Shown: positions 1 through 8,175 of the stretch, piece by piece | Layout of the letters: every line of letters starts with the position of its first letter | How positions within the stretch are numbered: position 1 is the stretch's first letter | Origin: CAYZZU01 sp964483105 | GTDB lineage: Bacteria > CG2-30-53-67 | NCBI GenBank assembly: GCA_964483105.1 | Contig: CAYZZU010000026.1 | Location: 1 to 35,178, forward strand | DNA length: 35,178 nucleotides | Reading direction: 5' to 3' | Program-made: the position numbers and the translations under genes | Notes under the pieces: model-generated | The model's input: the letters and a program-made list of their open reading frames with translations, nothing else | Database searches by the model: none | Told to the model about the DNA's origin: nothing

Positions 1-83
1 GCCCTCATCCTCTCTTTACCCTATAGTATAACCGGCCTTCATGAACAATGGATTGGTCCCCGTGATCCCAGATGGAGGTATTG

Positions 84-647
84 TCAGATGGCCAGGGCGG
101 GAACGCTCGTCAGACCGTGCTTCTTCAGATCCCGTCTGCGCCATTTCTCATAGTCCGCCTTTCCAGCCCTCCTTGAGACGGACGATATTCGTCGCCGAAA
201 GCCCTTTCGCCTGAGGTCCCAGGATCGCCCCTCCAGGGCCTCCGTGAAATCGCCCGTGGAAACGCCTCGAAGGTAAAGCGCCGGGATCAGGGCGTCTATA
301 CTGGGAAGCCGGCGCAGGTAAGGGGGCAGGATCCGTCTGGTGAACCGATGACCGTCTCTCTGATCATGCACACGGGGCTGGCGGATCCGTACCTTGCCAA
401 TCCCCGTGATGAGCTCTCTTTCGGGAAGCGAGCCGTTTCGGACAACCTGGCGGTGGCCCTTCTCATCCAATACATGGGCATGTTGATCAATATATTCAGA
501 AATCTCGTTTTCTATCGCCTGTTGAAGCATCTGCCGCGCTCCTTCCCGGAGCAGTTCTTCCAGTCCCAATCGGGCTTCATTCTTCAGTTGATCAATCTCC
601 GCTTTACGTATAGTATGCTTCCTGAGCGTATCCTTATCTCCCTGCAA
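84..647 (-). pseudogene. IS256-family transposase, N-terminal fragment, frameshifted and truncated
   Basis: The reading frame resembles the N-terminal third of IS256/Mutator-type transposases: the helical start with LREGARQMLQQAIENEI, then RNGSLPERELITGIGKV, then YLRGVSTGDFTEALE. Around minus-strand positions 175-235 the protein turns to nonsense (GRSWDLRRKGFRRR). The neighbouring frame there reads AILGPQAKGLSATNIVRLKEGWK, the expected family sequence, and homology returns as ADYEKWRRRDL. The gene therefore carries two opposite single-base indels. After RRRDL, at about position 130, homology stops, and the whole DDE catalytic core and C-terminus are missing. The first codon of the open frame is TTG and no better start is visible. 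The fragment cannot encode an active transposase. It is the remnant of an insertion downstream of the deacetylase gene. Confidence 0.85.
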
Positions 648-700
648 TCACAGGGTCTTGGGTTTTTGGAGAAGAACTCCAAGAGGATACGCTCTTTTTT

Positions 701-724
701 TGTCATCCACAACTTTTGATTATA
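701..724. repeat. Probable terminal inverted repeat of the IS256-type remnant
   Basis: The stretch reads CATCCACAACTTTTGATTA, just upstream of the transposase fragment. IS256-family termini commonly contain a CACAACTTTTGA-like core, so this is probably the outer end of the element on the transposase 5' side. No matching right end is in the window, consistent with truncation of the other side. The identification rests on resemblance only. Confidence 0.4.
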
Positions 725-756
725 TCTCTCTTTTTTTTGCCTGGCACACAATCCCG

Positions 757-1692
757 CTAATTTTGTTTTGTGAGGGAAAGGAGATGGACTTTAACGGATC
801 CTTGAAGAGCAGACAGGTTATAACCTCCTTCCAGGACGGAGATTAATCTGCCTTCACAGAGTTCATCGGCAAACTGAACAAGAGTATCGGTCATGAAACC
901 GAAGCCTCTTTCGGTCAGACACATCCCAGCCAGCGGATCATTCACGTGGCCGTCAAAACCCGCGGAAACGAGGATCAGGTCAGGGGCATAAGCCCTGACT
1001 GCCGGAACCAGCGCTTCTTGAAAGACCTGGCGATACTCCCTGTCGCCACTCCCCTCCGGAAGGGGGAAATTCCGTGTATACCCGACCCCCATTCCCTCTC
1101 CCTGCTCCTCCCGGCGTCCGGTTCCCGGGTAATGGGGATACTGATGGATGCTGAAATAAAAAACCGTCGGGTCGGCATAGAAGACATGCTGGGTTCCGTT
1201 TCCGTGGTGCACATCCCAATCCACGATGAAGATTTTCTCAAGGGCATGCTTCTGTTGCGCGTATCGGGCCGCAACTGCGATATTGTTGAAGAGGCAGAAT
1301 CCCATGGCACGGTCCCTTTCGGCATGGTGACCGGGAGGACGCACCGCACAAAAGGCATTTCGGATCCTGCCTTCCACCACGGCATCCACCGCGGAGAGGA
1401 TTCCGCCCGCGGCAAACCGGGCTTCTTCATAGGATCTCGCTGAGATCACCGTATCGGGATCGAGAGCGGGAATTCCTGCTTCTACGGATTCCCGCACCTG
1501 ATAAATATATTGACGGTCATGAATTTCGCAGAGTTCATCAATCTCCGCCTCCCGGGCCGGGATGAAGATCAGGTAGGGTTTCAACTCCGGCAAGGCATAC
1601 ACTGCCTCAATTACCCGCAATCGATCCGCATGCTCCGGATGATTTCCTGTGTCGTGGTTAAATCCCGAAAGTACGAACCCCGTCTTTTGCAT
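757..1692 (-). CDS. Histone deacetylase-family amidohydrolase (acetoin utilisation/acetylpolyamine type)
   Basis: A zinc-dependent deacetylase of the arginase/HDAC fold, about 311 residues, normal for bacterial class II-like HDACs. Key motifs are all present: RPPGHHAERDRAMGFC with the two active-site histidines, VDWDVHHGNGTQ with the Asp and His zinc ligands, SAGFDGHVNDPL with the third zinc ligand (Asp), and the C-terminal GGYN carrying the catalytic Tyr. Bacterial members remove acetyl groups from polyamines, small amides or protein lysines, and the substrate here cannot be told from sequence. The ATG at 1692 is preferred to an upstream start because AGGGAG lies just ahead and the N-terminus MQKTGFVLSG fits the family. 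The gene has its own consensus promoter and diverges from the DUF3786 gene. The IS256 remnant lies immediately downstream. Confidence 0.93.
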   Translation of the reverse strand: MQKTGFVLSGFNHDTGNHPEHADRLRVIEAVYALPELKPYLIFIPAREAEIDELCEIHDRQYIYQVRESVEAGIPALDPDTVISARSYEEARFAAGGILSAVDAVVEGRIRNAFCAVRPPGHHAERDRAMGFCLFNNIAVAARYAQQKHALEKIFIVDWDVHHGNGTQHVFYADPTVFYFSIHQYPHYPGTGRREEQGEGMGVGYTRNFPLPEGSGDREYRQVFQEALVPAVRAYAPDLILVSAGFDGHVNDPLAGMCLTERGFGFMTDTLVQFADELCEGRLISVLEGGYNLSALQGSVKVHLLSLTKQN

Positions 1693-1750
1693 TGGATCTC
1701 CCTGAGCCTGCACGCTTCCTGAGGGGGTAGACCAAACCCGATCCCGCCAT

Positions 1751-1779
1751 ACTCTACCCCTGAGCCGAAAACCTGTCAA
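1751..1779 (-). promoter_or_regulatory. Sigma70-type promoter for the deacetylase gene
   Basis: On the minus strand TTGACA (1774-1779) is separated by 17 nt from TAGAGT (1751-1756). The -35 is perfect and the -10 matches at four of six positions. It sits about 60 nt upstream of the ATG at 1692. Confidence 0.65.
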
Positions 1780-1785
1780 TTTGGA

Positions 1786-1814
1786 TTGTAAGATTCATGA
1801 GATCCTGCTATCCT
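1786..1814 (+). promoter_or_regulatory. Sigma70-type promoter for the DUF3786 gene
   Basis: TTGTAA (1786-1791), a 17-nt spacer, then TATCCT (1809-1814), about 30 nt before the start codon. It is back to back with the deacetylase promoter: the two -35 boxes are only 6 nt apart, so the two genes may compete for or share regulation. Confidence 0.5.
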
Positions 1815-1845
1815 CCAAGTTCACTCGACCCGAAGGAGGCACACA

Positions 1846-2478
1846 ATGTCTGGTTCAGGAAACAATTATGCGAGGGCCCTGCTGACGGCACGGGAGACAT
1901 CTTTTTCCTCTCTGGAAGAGAAAAACCTGAAGGAGGTGGCGTTCAAAAGCGGTGCTGTCTTCGAGGATCCGATCCTGAAACTGCCCTTCCTGAATAGGAT
2001 GACCGTGGTAGACGTGAAACAAAGACGGATACGGATCGACACGGAAGAGATGGAAATCAGAACCGCTATTCTGATACTCCATTACCTTCTCCGGGCCTCC
2101 GGAAAACCCCTGACCGGAAGATTAATCGGCTTTAAGGAGGCACCCCAGGGGGGACTTTATTTCCAGCCCTTTCGGAACCGCGTGGTCCTGCCTGTCCTCG
2201 GGCTCCTGGAGAAAAAACCGGAGATTGTAAGGCGTCGTATCCAGGAGTTGGGCGGCAAATGGCTGGACGAAGCAGACTTGGGATTCCGCCTTCAGATCTT
2301 CCCTTACGTCATCCTCCAGTACCGTTTTTATCGGGGAGAAGAGGGAATCCCTCCGGACCTGAATATCCTTTTTGACTCCTCCATCCCGGAATATCTCTCC
2401 ACGGAAGACATCGTGGTGTTGTGCGAAACAACCAATCGGGCACTGAAAAGCGGCTTACCGAAGAGCTTCGCACCCTGA
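1846..2478 (+). CDS. DUF3786 domain-containing protein
   Basis: A 210-residue soluble protein matching DUF3786, a family of unknown function that is common in anaerobes. Recognisable segments are the central LILHYLLRASGKPLTGRLIGFKE, a GGLYFQPFRNRVVLPVL stretch, and the C-terminal ILFDSSIPEYLSTEDIVVLCE block. There is no signal peptide or membrane segment. GGAGG at about 1833 gives a textbook ribosome binding site for the ATG at 1846. The stop codon directly abuts the stop codon of the convergent ndk gene. Function is unknown, and proximity to the deacetylase is not by itself evidence of a shared role. Confidence 0.88.
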   Translation: MSGSGNNYARALLTARETSFSSLEEKNLKEVAFKSGAVFEDPILKLPFLNRMTVVDVKQRRIRIDTEEMEIRTAILILHYLLRASGKPLTGRLIGFKEAPQGGLYFQPFRNRVVLPVLGLLEKKPEIVRRRIQELGGKWLDEADLGFRLQIFPYVILQYRFYRGEEGIPPDLNILFDSSIPEYLSTEDIVVLCETTNRALKSGLPKSFAP

Positions 2479-2892
2479 TCAATGAATCTCCAGGGCATTG
2501 AAGAAGTATGCGATCTCAAAAGCGGCGGTTTCCGGCGCATCGGAACCATGCACGGCATTCTGTTCGATATTCGTGGCAAAATCCTTTCGCAGCGTCCCGG
2601 GCGCAGCCTCTTCCGGATTCGTCGCCCCCATCAGTTCCCGGTTCTTCTGAATGACCCCCTCCCCTTCCAGTACCATCACCACACAGGGCCCTGATGACAT
2701 GAAATCGGTGAGACTGTCAAAGAAAGGACGTTCCCGGTGAACAGCGTAGAAACCCTGGGCCTGTTTCTTGGACAGATGGATCATTTTGATGGCTGCGATA
2801 CGGATTCCAGCCTCCTGGAATCTGCGGATTACCTCACCAAGAATCCCCTTTTTGACCCCGTCCGGTTTGACGATCGACAATGTGCGTTCCAT
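2479..2892 (-). CDS. ndk: Nucleoside diphosphate kinase
   Basis: Transfers the gamma-phosphate of ATP to NDPs through a phosphohistidine intermediate, balancing cytosolic NTP pools. The 137-residue length is normal. It begins ERTLSIVKPDGVKKG, contains the PFF and GPCVVMVLEG segments, and carries the active-site NAVHGSD motif with the phosphorylated His. The start at 2892 is chosen because AAGGAG lies upstream and the family N-terminus begins there; an upstream in-frame start would add 16 unrelated residues. The 3' end abuts the convergent DUF3786 gene with no intergenic base, so there is no room for a separate terminator between them. Confidence 0.96.
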   Translation of the reverse strand: MERTLSIVKPDGVKKGILGEVIRRFQEAGIRIAAIKMIHLSKKQAQGFYAVHRERPFFDSLTDFMSSGPCVVMVLEGEGVIQKNRELMGATNPEEAAPGTLRKDFATNIEQNAVHGSDAPETAAFEIAYFFNALEIH

Positions 2893-2981
2893 TGAAAAAC
2901 TCCTTCTTCTCATTTCTGATGTTCCAAAATGGCAAGACACATCTTTTCAGTATCATGACACAGCCTTGTTACAAAGGCGAA

Positions 2982-3010
2982 TGTTTATCACGATCCATTA
3001 CGCAAGTCAA
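2982..3010 (-). promoter_or_regulatory. Putative ndk promoter
   Basis: Minus-strand TTGACT (3005-3010), 17-nt spacer, TAAACA (2982-2987), within the 165-nt gap between korC and ndk. The -35 is good and the -10 is weak. Its presence suggests ndk is not merely the tail of the large upstream operon. Confidence 0.4.
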
Positions 3011-3057
3011 ATTTTTCCTGGAATTTCTGCAAAAGGGTTGATGAGGAGAGGAAAGTT

Positions 3058-3615
3058 TTATCGCCTCGCGTCTTTCAGACGTTTCGCCTCTTCAAACCCC
3101 AAGCGAAGGGCCGTCAGGTTGAGATCCTCCGTTCCACGGGGCACTCGGGAGAGAACCGCCTCTTCAATCGCGGATTTCGAAACCACCTCCGTTAATCCGA
3201 CTACGACACCCAGGGCGATCATGTTGGCCACGATCCGTTTGCCGATCTTCTCCCGGGCCAGTTCAAAGATCGGAACACGGTACACCCCGAAATCCCCTTC
3301 CGGAATCTTTGTGACCTCATGAATGTCCACAATCAATGCCCCATCTTTTCGGAGATCGGGGACATACTTGTCACAGGCCACCTGCGTCAAGGCCAGCAAG
3401 ATATCAATATGAGTGGCTCTCGGATAATCGATATCCCCATCACTGATAATCACCTCGGCCTTGCTCGCCCCCCCACGGGCCTCCGGACCATACGATTGGC
3501 TCTGGACAACGTTCTTGTCATCATAGATGGCGGCTGCCTCGGCCAGGATCACACCCGCCAGAATAATCCCCTGCCCGCCGGACCCGCTGAATCTCACCTC
3601 CACCCGATCGGACAT
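3058..3615 (-). CDS. korC: 2-oxoglutarate:ferredoxin oxidoreductase, gamma subunit
   Basis: The gamma subunit of the four-part 2-oxoacid:ferredoxin oxidoreductase that interconverts 2-oxoglutarate plus CoA with succinyl-CoA, CO2 and reduced ferredoxin. The 185-residue protein starts with the family signature VRFSGSGGQGIILAG, followed by SQSYGPEARGGASKAEVIISD, the usual CoA/TPP-proximal region. The stop is TAA at 3058. GGGGAGGAG upstream of the ATG at 3615 is a strong ribosome binding site. It is the last gene of the sdh-suc-kor operon, separated from korB by 108 nt that contain a small tandem repeat. The assignment to 2-oxoglutarate rather than another 2-oxoacid rests mainly on context with sucCD. 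Confidence 0.92.
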   Translation of the reverse strand: MSDRVEVRFSGSGGQGIILAGVILAEAAAIYDDKNVVQSQSYGPEARGGASKAEVIISDGDIDYPRATHIDILLALTQVACDKYVPDLRKDGALIVDIHEVTKIPEGDFGVYRVPIFELAREKIGKRIVANMIALGVVVGLTEVVSKSAIEEAVLSRVPRGTEDLNLTALRLGFEEAKRLKDARR

Positions 3616-3680
3616 ATTCGTCTCCTCCCCGGTAGTACATTATTCGGAAATTGCGCCACCTGATTCCGTATTTCGGATCA

Positions 3681-3717
3681 TCAACCGGTTCAAACCGTTG
3701 AAACGGGTTCAACAACC
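3681..3717. repeat. Short tandem/inverted repeat between korB and korC
   Basis: The minus strand reads GTTGAACCCGTTTCAACGG followed by TTTGAACCGGTTGA: repeated GTTTGAACC-like units in alternating orientation that can fold on themselves (CCGTT/AACGG, AACCGGTT). It lies in the 108-nt gap between the beta and gamma subunit genes. It resembles the modular intergenic repeats seen elsewhere in the window in its short period, but shares no sequence with them. Confidence 0.55.
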
Positions 3718-3723
3718 TGAAGG

Positions 3724-4590
3724 TCAGTCTCCAACCTCTCCCTTCGGAACACTCCCCTTGATATACCGTCTCTCAAGCCCGTCCTGCGCCCGTTTCCTCA
3801 GCAACGCGTACCGCTCCACAAAACCCGGGACGGAACGGTCCACAAAGACCCCGGTGATGATCTTTCCCGTCAGCCCTTCCGGGCTCATCTTTTCCGCCTT
3901 GGCCAAGGGAACACTGTTCTTTTTATAATGTTCCATAAAGGTAATCGGACTGGGAGAACGGTTTCTCCTTCCGAAAACCGTGGGGCAGTCGGTGACCGCC
4001 TCCACCAAGGAGAATCCGCTCTTTCCCAACGCTCTGTGAATATACCCCTCCAGTTGGACGGCATGATAAACAGTGCTCCGGGCCACGAAGGCCGCTCCGG
4101 CTCCCTCCGCCAGTTTCGGGATATCGAAATTCGGTTCAATCTGACCGTATGGAGCGGTGCTCGCCATCATCCCTTCCGGGGTGGCCGGGGAGTATTGGCC
4201 GCCGGTCATGGCATAAATCGAGTTATTAAAAAGGATCACCGTAAGATCCATGTTGCGGCGGGCCGCATGAATCAGATGGTTCCCCCCGATGGCAAGGGCG
4301 TCCCCGTCACCGGTAACCACGATGACTTTCAATTCGGGATTCACAATCTTGATCCCGGTGGCAAAGGCGATGGCCCGACCGTGCGTGGTATGCAGCGTAT
4401 TGAAGTCCAGATACCCGGAGGTACGGCTTGAGCATCCGATGCCGGACACCAGAACCACCTCATCCCGGGACCAGCCCATCTTATGGATCGCTCGAACCAT
4501 GGCCTTGACCACAATCCCGTTCCCGCATCCGGGACACCAGATGTGCGGAAAGGTTCCGGAACGAATGTAGGGTTCATAATCAAAAGCCAT
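3724..4590 (-). CDS. korB: 2-oxoglutarate:ferredoxin oxidoreductase, beta (TPP-binding) subunit
   Basis: Catalytic subunit that binds thiamine diphosphate. It begins near FPHIWCPGCGNGIV, the conserved Cys motif of KorB-type proteins. It then has the TPP/Mg signature VTGDGDALAIGGNHL, ending in LFNNSIYAMTGGQYSPATP. The 288 residues are normal for the family. The ATG at 4590 is chosen because the family N-terminus MAFDYEPYIR starts there. It overlaps the 3' end of korA by about 11 nt, indicating translational coupling within the operon. Confidence 0.95.
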   Translation of the reverse strand: MAFDYEPYIRSGTFPHIWCPGCGNGIVVKAMVRAIHKMGWSRDEVVLVSGIGCSSRTSGYLDFNTLHTTHGRAIAFATGIKIVNPELKVIVVTGDGDALAIGGNHLIHAARRNMDLTVILFNNSIYAMTGGQYSPATPEGMMASTAPYGQIEPNFDIPKLAEGAGAAFVARSTVYHAVQLEGYIHRALGKSGFSLVEAVTDCPTVFGRRNRSPSPITFMEHYKKNSVPLAKAEKMSPEGLTGKIITGVFVDRSVPGFVERYALLRKRAQDGLERRYIKGSVPKGEVGD

Positions 4591-5794
4591 TTTGAATCCC
4601 TTCTTCCTCTTGGCTCTCCTTACGTCCGGACTCACGCAGGATCGCTTTTGAAATGTCGTCGGGAGAGATCGGGAGGCCATCGGCACGGTTCACCTGCACC
4701 ACTTCGACGCCACCGGGAAGACACTTCCTCACCTCTCCCGCCATCTGGCCGTAGTTCATCTCCGCCACGATGACTCTTCGAAGTCCGCCGGTTCGTCGTC
4801 TCAATTCCTCTTCCGGGAAGGGCCAGACCGTAATCGGACGGAAGAACCCGATATCCATCCCCTCTTCCCTGGCCTCGAGGACCGCGTGTTTCGCGGACCT
4901 GGCCGTGGATCCGAAGGAAACCACCAGGACATTCGGCTTCTCACCAAGGGTCTCTACACGCTGGATGATGCCGGAGCCCCGCTCAATCTTTCCGAGCAGA
5001 CGTTCTATCTGAACCCGCACCTTCTCCGGCGCACCCGTAGGGAATCCAGTCTCATCATGGTAGAGGCCGGTGATATGATATCGATATCCTTCTCCAAAAG
5101 GTGCGAGGGGGGTCACGTCGACATCATTGGCGTAGGGACGATATTCTTCGGGAGAACATGTGGGACGCATCCGGTCAATCACTTCATACTCCGAGCCATC
5201 CGGAAGCAATACCTTTTCCCGCATGTGGGCCAGGATTTCATCCATCAGCAGGATCACCGGCACACGGAACCGTTCGGAGAGGTTGAAGGCCCGGATGGTT
5301 TCGGTAAACACTTCCAGCACGGAGGCAGGCGCCAGGACAATGACCGGATGATCGCCGTGGGTTCCCCAACGGCACTGCATCAGGTCCCCCTGCGAAGGTC
5401 CGGTGGGAAACCCCGTGGAAGGACCGCCACGCATGACATTCACGATCACACAGGGGATCTCGGCCATGGCGGCGAATCCGATATTCTCCTGCTTGAGCGA
5501 AAAACCCGGCCCGCTGGTCGCGGTCATCGACTTGACCCCGGCGATCGAGGCACCGATCACGGCGGCGATGGAGGCGATCTCATCCTCCATCTGGATAAAA
5601 TTCCCACCCAATTGGGGCAGACGCAGCGCCAGGAGCTCCGCGATTTCCGAAGAAGGAGTAATGGGATACCCCGCAAAAAAGCGACACCCCGCGGCAATCG
5701 CCCCTTCCGCGCATGCTTCATTCCCCTGCATCAGACGGACCTGTTGTCCCGATCTCTCCCGCGCTCTTTTTGTCTCAGCCCGCACGCCACTCAT
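4580..5794 (-). CDS. korA: 2-oxoglutarate:ferredoxin oxidoreductase, alpha subunit
   Basis: Alpha subunit (404 residues) with the pyruvate:ferredoxin oxidoreductase domain I/II architecture. Diagnostic stretches are MQGNEACAEGAIAAGCRFFAGYPITPSSEIAE, MEDEIASIAAVIGASIAG, SMTATSGPGFSLKQE and VMRGGPSTGFPTGPSQGDLMQ; the C-terminal part has EMNYGQMAGEVRK and NRADGLPISPDDI. It partners with KorB, KorC and KorD in the cytosol. The ATG overlaps the korD stop as ATGA and its own end overlaps korB, so korD, korA and korB are translationally coupled. Confidence 0.96.
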   Translation of the reverse strand: MSGVRAETKRARERSGQQVRLMQGNEACAEGAIAAGCRFFAGYPITPSSEIAELLALRLPQLGGNFIQMEDEIASIAAVIGASIAGVKSMTATSGPGFSLKQENIGFAAMAEIPCVIVNVMRGGPSTGFPTGPSQGDLMQCRWGTHGDHPVIVLAPASVLEVFTETIRAFNLSERFRVPVILLMDEILAHMREKVLLPDGSEYEVIDRMRPTCSPEEYRPYANDVDVTPLAPFGEGYRYHITGLYHDETGFPTGAPEKVRVQIERLLGKIERGSGIIQRVETLGEKPNVLVVSFGSTARSAKHAVLEAREEGMDIGFFRPITVWPFPEEELRRRTGGLRRVIVAEMNYGQMAGEVRKCLPGGVEVVQVNRADGLPISPDDISKAILRESGRKESQEEEGIQNGF

Positions 5795-6087
5795 CTTCCC
5801 TCCCGGTCCCCGGCTTTTCCCGCTTGTGCGGCCCCCGCCACATCCCCATGTTTCTTTTCCACCGGCCCGGATCCTTCCTTAGGATTACAGAGGATCGCAA
5901 AGTCCGGGCAATGCATCTCGCACATCAGGCAGCCGATACAATCATGGAGACGGGCCACCCGACACTGAACTTCCGGATATTGCAGTTCCAGGACCTGTTT
6001 CGGGCAGAGAGCGACACAGATTCCACACCCCTTACACCGTTTCAGGTCAACCTGAATGTCGAATTCCTTTTTCTTTTTCTCAGTCAT
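5791..6087 (-). CDS. korD: 2-oxoglutarate:ferredoxin oxidoreductase, delta (4Fe-4S ferredoxin) subunit
   Basis: A 98-residue protein with two 4Fe-4S motifs, CKGCGICVALCP near the start and CIGCLMCEMHCP around residue 50. It is the electron-transfer subunit that relays electrons from the TPP centre to external ferredoxin. The C-terminal third is low in complexity (Ala, Gly, Lys) and has no obvious motif. It overlaps sucD by 8 nt and korA by 4 nt, tying the oxidoreductase to the succinyl-CoA synthetase genes. Confidence 0.94.
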   Translation of the reverse strand: MTEKKKKEFDIQVDLKRCKGCGICVALCPKQVLELQYPEVQCRVARLHDCIGCLMCEMHCPDFAILCNPKEGSGPVEKKHGDVAGAAQAGKAGDREGR

Positions 6088-6964
6088 GGGTCGTCCCGGA
6101 TAAAACCGCAGCCATCACCTTTCCGATCTCCGCCGGATGTTCCGCCACGAAGACGCCGGCATACCCCAGGGCCTCAATTTTTTCCCGAGCCGTACCCCGG
6201 CCTCCCGCGACGATCGCCCCGGCATGGCCCATTCTTTTCCCCGGGGGTGCCGCAACACCGGCGATATAGGCCACAACCGGTTTGGGAAAAAACCGCCGGA
6301 TGTATTCCGCCGCCTCCTCTTCGGCCCTCCCCCCGATCTCACCGATCAGGACCACACCGTCCGTGTCCGGATCCTCATTGAAGAGTTCCAGGAGATCCAC
6401 AAAGGTGCTTCCCACGATGGGATCGCCGCCGATACCGATACAGGTGCTCTGTCCCAGTCCGGCCCCGGTAATCTGATGCACCGCCTCATAGGTCAGAGTT
6501 CCGCTCCGTGAGAGCACCCCCACCCTTCCCGGAGAATGGATATCGTCCGGCATGATCCCGATCTTGCAGGCCCCTGGTGTGATCACTCCCGGACAGTTCG
6601 GCCCGATCAGCCGACACGTCTTCCCCTTGAGAAACCGCATCACATCCACCATATCCAGTACCGGAATCCCTTCGGTAATACAGACAATCAGGGGAATCCC
6701 GGCATCCGCCGCCTCCAAAACGGCATCCGCCGCAAACGGAGCCGGAACCATGATCATGGAGGCGTCGATCTCATGTCGCTGAAGGGCCCGTTCCACTGTA
6801 TTATAGATCGGGATCCCGTCCAGGGTCTTTCCTTCCTTGCCCGGTGTCACTCCCGCCACAATCCGGGTTCCATAGGCCGCACACTGACGCGTATGGTATG
6901 CCCCCTCCCTCCCGGTGATTCCCTGAACCAGAACCCGGGTCCCGCTGTGAACCAGTATACTCAT
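6080..6964 (-). CDS. sucD: Succinyl-CoA synthetase (ADP-forming), alpha subunit
   Basis: Couples succinyl-CoA and succinate interconversion to ADP or GDP phosphorylation. The 294-residue length is typical. It has the CoA-binding Rossmann start VLVQGITGREGAYH, RLIGPNCPGVITPGACKIGIMP, VLSRSGTLTYEAV, and the active-site GKRMGHAGAIVAGGRGTA containing the phosphorylated His. The gene lies between sucC (35-nt gap) and korD (8-nt overlap). The product of the KOR complex is its substrate, so the order follows the pathway. Confidence 0.97.
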   Translation of the reverse strand: MSILVHSGTRVLVQGITGREGAYHTRQCAAYGTRIVAGVTPGKEGKTLDGIPIYNTVERALQRHEIDASMIMVPAPFAADAVLEAADAGIPLIVCITEGIPVLDMVDVMRFLKGKTCRLIGPNCPGVITPGACKIGIMPDDIHSPGRVGVLSRSGTLTYEAVHQITGAGLGQSTCIGIGGDPIVGSTFVDLLELFNEDPDTDGVVLIGEIGGRAEEEAAEYIRRFFPKPVVAYIAGVAAPPGKRMGHAGAIVAGGRGTAREKIEALGYAGVFVAEHPAEIGKVMAAVLSGTTHD

Positions 6965-6999
6965 AGCTTCACATATCCGTAATCAGTCGGATTGTATTT

Positions 7000-8163
7000 T
7001 CACTGTCCCACCCTTCCAAACGTCACGATCCGGGCCGCATCCATCATGTCGGACGCCGTCTCAACCCTCAGCCCGGATTTTCGGAAGATCTTCCGCCCCT
7101 CCTCCACGTTGGTCCCCTCCAGACGGACCACAAGGGGAAGCGTGCAATCCAACCGAGTCGCGGCATCCACCACCCCGGCGGCCACGATGTCACACCGTAC
7201 GATTCCACCAAAGATATTGATCAGCACGGCCCGGACTCGTTGATCCGCAAGCAGGATGCGGAAGGCCGTGTCGATCCGCGCCACGTCCGCTCCTCCGCCC
7301 ACATCCAGGAAATTCGCAGGTCTCCCGCCCACATACCGGATCATATCCATCGTGGCCATGGCCAGCCCCGCCCCATTGACCATGCACCCGATATCCCCCT
7401 CCATCCGGACATAACTCAGATGAGCCTCCGACGCCTCACGCTCCAGCGCATCCTCCTCGGACCGGTCTTCCATCGCCAGTATCCCGGGCTGTCGGAAGAG
7501 CGAGTTGTCATCAATCACCATTTTGGCGTCGAGGGCCAGCATTGTATGATCCCTCGTCACGGCAAGGGGATTGATCTCCAACAGCGAGCAGTCTTTCGCG
7601 ATCAAGGTACTGTAGAGATTGACGGCAATCTGCGACAGGGAGGGAAGGAGCTGTTTCCCGATCCTGAGGACCTCAGCAATCCGTCGCACGTGATAGGGTC
7701 TCAGCCCCAGGGCCGGATCCACAGAAAACCGGTGAATCCTTCCGGGCGCGCGGGCCGCCAATTCTTCGATCTCCATCCCACCCGAATCAGAGGCGAGGAC
7801 AACCGGAACCGCCCTGTCCCGGTCGACCGTCACTGCGAGATAGAGTTCTTTCTGAATCGAGACGGATCGTTCCACCAGGACCTTCCGGACCTCGATACCT
7901 TCCGGACCGGTCTGGGGAGTCATCAGGCGGCTGCCCAGGAGCCGGGACGCCTGGATCCCGGCCTCGGGAGGATCTCCGGCAACCCGGACACCACCCCCTT
8001 TTCCTCTTCCGCCCGCATGGACCTGGGCCTTGATCACGGAGGGACCGCCGATTTTCCGGGCAATTCTCTCGGCTTCATCAGGGGAGGAGGCCTCATGCCC
8101 GAAAGGCACCGGAACACCGAACTCCTGGAGGATCCGTTTGGCCTGATACTCATGAAGCTTCAT
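7000..8163 (-). CDS. sucC: Succinyl-CoA synthetase, beta subunit
   Basis: The ATP-grasp subunit of succinyl-CoA synthetase, 387 residues, full length. It starts with the canonical MKLHEYQAKRILQEFGVPVP and continues with IKAQVHAGGRGKGGGV. LEINPLAVT is a metal- and nucleotide-binding segment. The C-terminal half has GCMVNGAGLAMATMD, FLDVGGGA and NIFGGIVRCD. It starts 12 nt after the sdhB stop and is followed by sucD, forming the middle of the operon. Confidence 0.97.
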   Translation of the reverse strand: MKLHEYQAKRILQEFGVPVPFGHEASSPDEAERIARKIGGPSVIKAQVHAGGRGKGGGVRVAGDPPEAGIQASRLLGSRLMTPQTGPEGIEVRKVLVERSVSIQKELYLAVTVDRDRAVPVVLASDSGGMEIEELAARAPGRIHRFSVDPALGLRPYHVRRIAEVLRIGKQLLPSLSQIAVNLYSTLIAKDCSLLEINPLAVTRDHTMLALDAKMVIDDNSLFRQPGILAMEDRSEEDALEREASEAHLSYVRMEGDIGCMVNGAGLAMATMDMIRYVGGRPANFLDVGGGADVARIDTAFRILLADQRVRAVLINIFGGIVRCDIVAAGVVDAATRLDCTLPLVVRLEGTNVEEGRKIFRKSGLRVETASDMMDAARIVTFGRVGQ

Positions 8164-8175
8164 CCCATGGAGTCC

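Noticed and set aside
4886..5968. Long plus-strand open frame opposite korA and korD
   Set aside because: It lies wholly antisense to well-supported genes, has no recognisable domain, and is rich in Arg, Pro, Gly and His, as expected for the shadow of GC-rich coding DNA.
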